A model generated the notes under the pieces. The model did no database searches. It saw only the letters and a list, made by a program, of their open reading frames with translations, and was not told the origin of the DNA. From GWA2-49-15 sp964359085 (GTDB lineage Bacteria > Bdellovibrionota > Bacteriovoracia > Bacteriovoracales > Bacteriovoracaceae): a DNA stretch of 24,199 nt. Shown here one piece after another: positions 23,177 to 24,199 of the stretch (position 1 is the first letter of the stretch; every line of letters starts with the position of its first letter). The stretch is taken from contig CAYHRT010000031.1 of assembly GCA_964359085.1 (NCBI GenBank), positions 1 through 24,199 on the forward strand, read 5' to 3'. Made by a program: the position numbers and the translations under genes.

Positions 23177-24199
23177 AAGAATTAAAATTGTTGTGAATTT
23201 TTTCCTTATTATTTTTGAAGGTGAGCTGCTTGTGTTTGATGAGGCAATTTTGGGTGAGGTTGAGAGCAAAAAGGCAGTTTGATAGGGTTACGGTGCGTAA
23301 AGTGGCATTGGAATCTTTGGCCTCGATGCAATTTCCCGCCGCGAGATCGAGATTCGATTCATCTAAAGTTAATGAGCTTTGGCGTTCTAGTGTTATGGCC
23401 GAGATAGCCGAATCATGGAAGGTGGCCTTGGTGAGCGTGGCAATGGCCCCTTCGCGTAGATGGAGTCCCCGCTCACCTCCCTGGAAAGAAACGGTGCTTC
23501 CCCTGATGGAGCTTCCTGCTTTGAGACCTAAAATAGCGGTCTGTGCGGCGGTAATCGAAACCTCATTCAATTGCGCAGAGGCACCGTCGGTCACTTCCAT
23601 GCCGTTGATGGTGAGGCCATCTAAAACAACGGAAGTCAGAATTGCTTGGGATTTATTACCTATGTAGATGCCACCTTTACCTTGGTGGAATTCAACATTT
23701 TCTAGTTTTAGTTTACCGCCATAGATTATGAGTCCATGGGCGCGGGAATTGATGATGTCGGAGTTGGTGATGGAAAGAGTGCCTTCAAAATTGCTGACAT
23801 GAGTGGCCACCGCCACTTTATGGCCTTTAAAGTGACAATTATCAAGATCAAGATTTGATGTTCCTTCCATAAACAAAGTATCAAATTGATCACCAGAGGA
23901 AAATTCACATTCCCGCCCCAGCAGCTTGGCATTTCTAGAGAGATGGGCAAAGAATTCATGGCCTGAGCTTTGAAAATTGGTTTTATAAAGGCCCACTTCC
24001 GCGTCTTTGATGGACAAAAAAGCGTCATTGTACGATATCTTTTCAACTGACTTTAGAGTGAGTCCCTGAAATTCGACTTTTTTTATTTTAGCATTAAAGA
24101 GGTTAATTTCACTTTTTTGCGACACTTCAATCACAACATCTTTGGCCTTAGCGCCGGTACCTTTTATCAAGATAGGTCGGTTGATCACCAATTTATCAA
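23154..24199 (-). CDS. Right-handed parallel beta-helix repeat protein (5' end outside the window)
   Basis: The frame is open to the window edge: codons before the TTG at 24191 continue as Asp-Lys-Leu, so the true start and any signal peptide lie beyond 24199. About 348 residues are visible. They consist of short beta-strand rungs with NosD-like features such as INRPILIKGTG near the start, then repeated segments of the type N-V-E-F and G-x-x-I-x-G-x-x-x-x-L. Such folds occur in surface proteins, polysaccharide-active enzymes and adhesins; the rungs alone do not tell the role. The stop lies inside the sigma factor gene, a 23-bp tail-to-tail overlap. Confidence 0.8.
   Translation of the reverse strand, partial: DKLVINRPILIKGTGAKAKDVVIEVSQKSEINLFNAKIKKVEFQGLTLKSVEKISYNDAFLSIKDAEVGLYKTNFQSSGHEFFAHLSRNAKLLGRECEFSSGDQFDTLFMEGTSNLDLDNCHFKGHKVAVATHVSNFEGTLSITNSDIINSRAHGLIIYGGKLKLENVEFHQGKGGIYIGNKSQAILTSVVLDGLTINGMEVTDGASAQLNEVSITAAQTAILGLKAGSSIRGSTVSFQGGERGLHLREGAIATLTKATFHDSAISAITLERQSSLTLDESNLDLAAGNCIEAKDSNATLRTVTLSNCLFALNLTQNCLIKHKQLTFKNNKEKIHNNFNSSKLQELP

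Overview
The window is a 24.2 kb stretch of bacterial chromosome at moderate G+C. It carries 15 complete protein genes, one gene cut by the right edge, and the first codons of another at the left edge. I saw no tRNA, rRNA, CRISPR array, IS element or phage gene. The gene content (Rrf2-led SUF operon, large orphan secreted proteins, a lone pilin-like protein, a FliA-type sigma factor and a thiolase/acetyl-CoA synthetase acyl-CoA metabolism) suggests a Gram-negative of the former Deltaproteobacteria, possibly Bdellovibrionota. That placement is inference from gene content, not from a marker gene.

Region 1 (1-5430, minus strand) is a compact Fe-S assembly operon, rrf2-sufB-sufC-sufD-sufS, with ATGA overlaps at two junctions and a further TAATG start at the left edge. 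An exact 8+8 bp dyad lies between the rrf2 start and its likely promoter and is a good autoregulatory operator candidate. Upstream is a 197-bp palindrome-rich element with terminal inverted repeats, resembling a MITE.

Region 2 (5431-7071, minus) is a two-gene unit: an FadA/PcaF-like thiolase followed by a DUF523 protein with the cysteine layout of TudS-type [4Fe-4S] desulfurases.

Region 3 (7215-12553) holds a secreted protein of unknown function (plus), a long cysteine-rich pilin-like protein, an AT-rich DUF4143-type ATPase whose promoter looks leaderless and is embedded in nested palindromes, and a secreted metallophosphoesterase (all minus).

Region 4 (12605-19273) holds a 1084-aa secreted protein with seven cysteine pairs, a Nudix plus metallo-beta-lactamase fusion protein transcribed divergently from it, and acetyl-CoA synthetase convergent with the fusion gene.

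Region 5 (19274-24199) holds a 935-aa modular secreted protein, a FliA/WhiG-type sigma factor with a degenerate middle region, and a convergent, overlapping, right-handed beta-helix protein that runs off the window.

The best-understood parts are the SUF operon and the acyl/acetyl-CoA genes. The least-explained parts are the secreted 1084-aa repeat protein, the secreted 935-aa protein with its downstream variant sigma factor, and the ATPase promoter.
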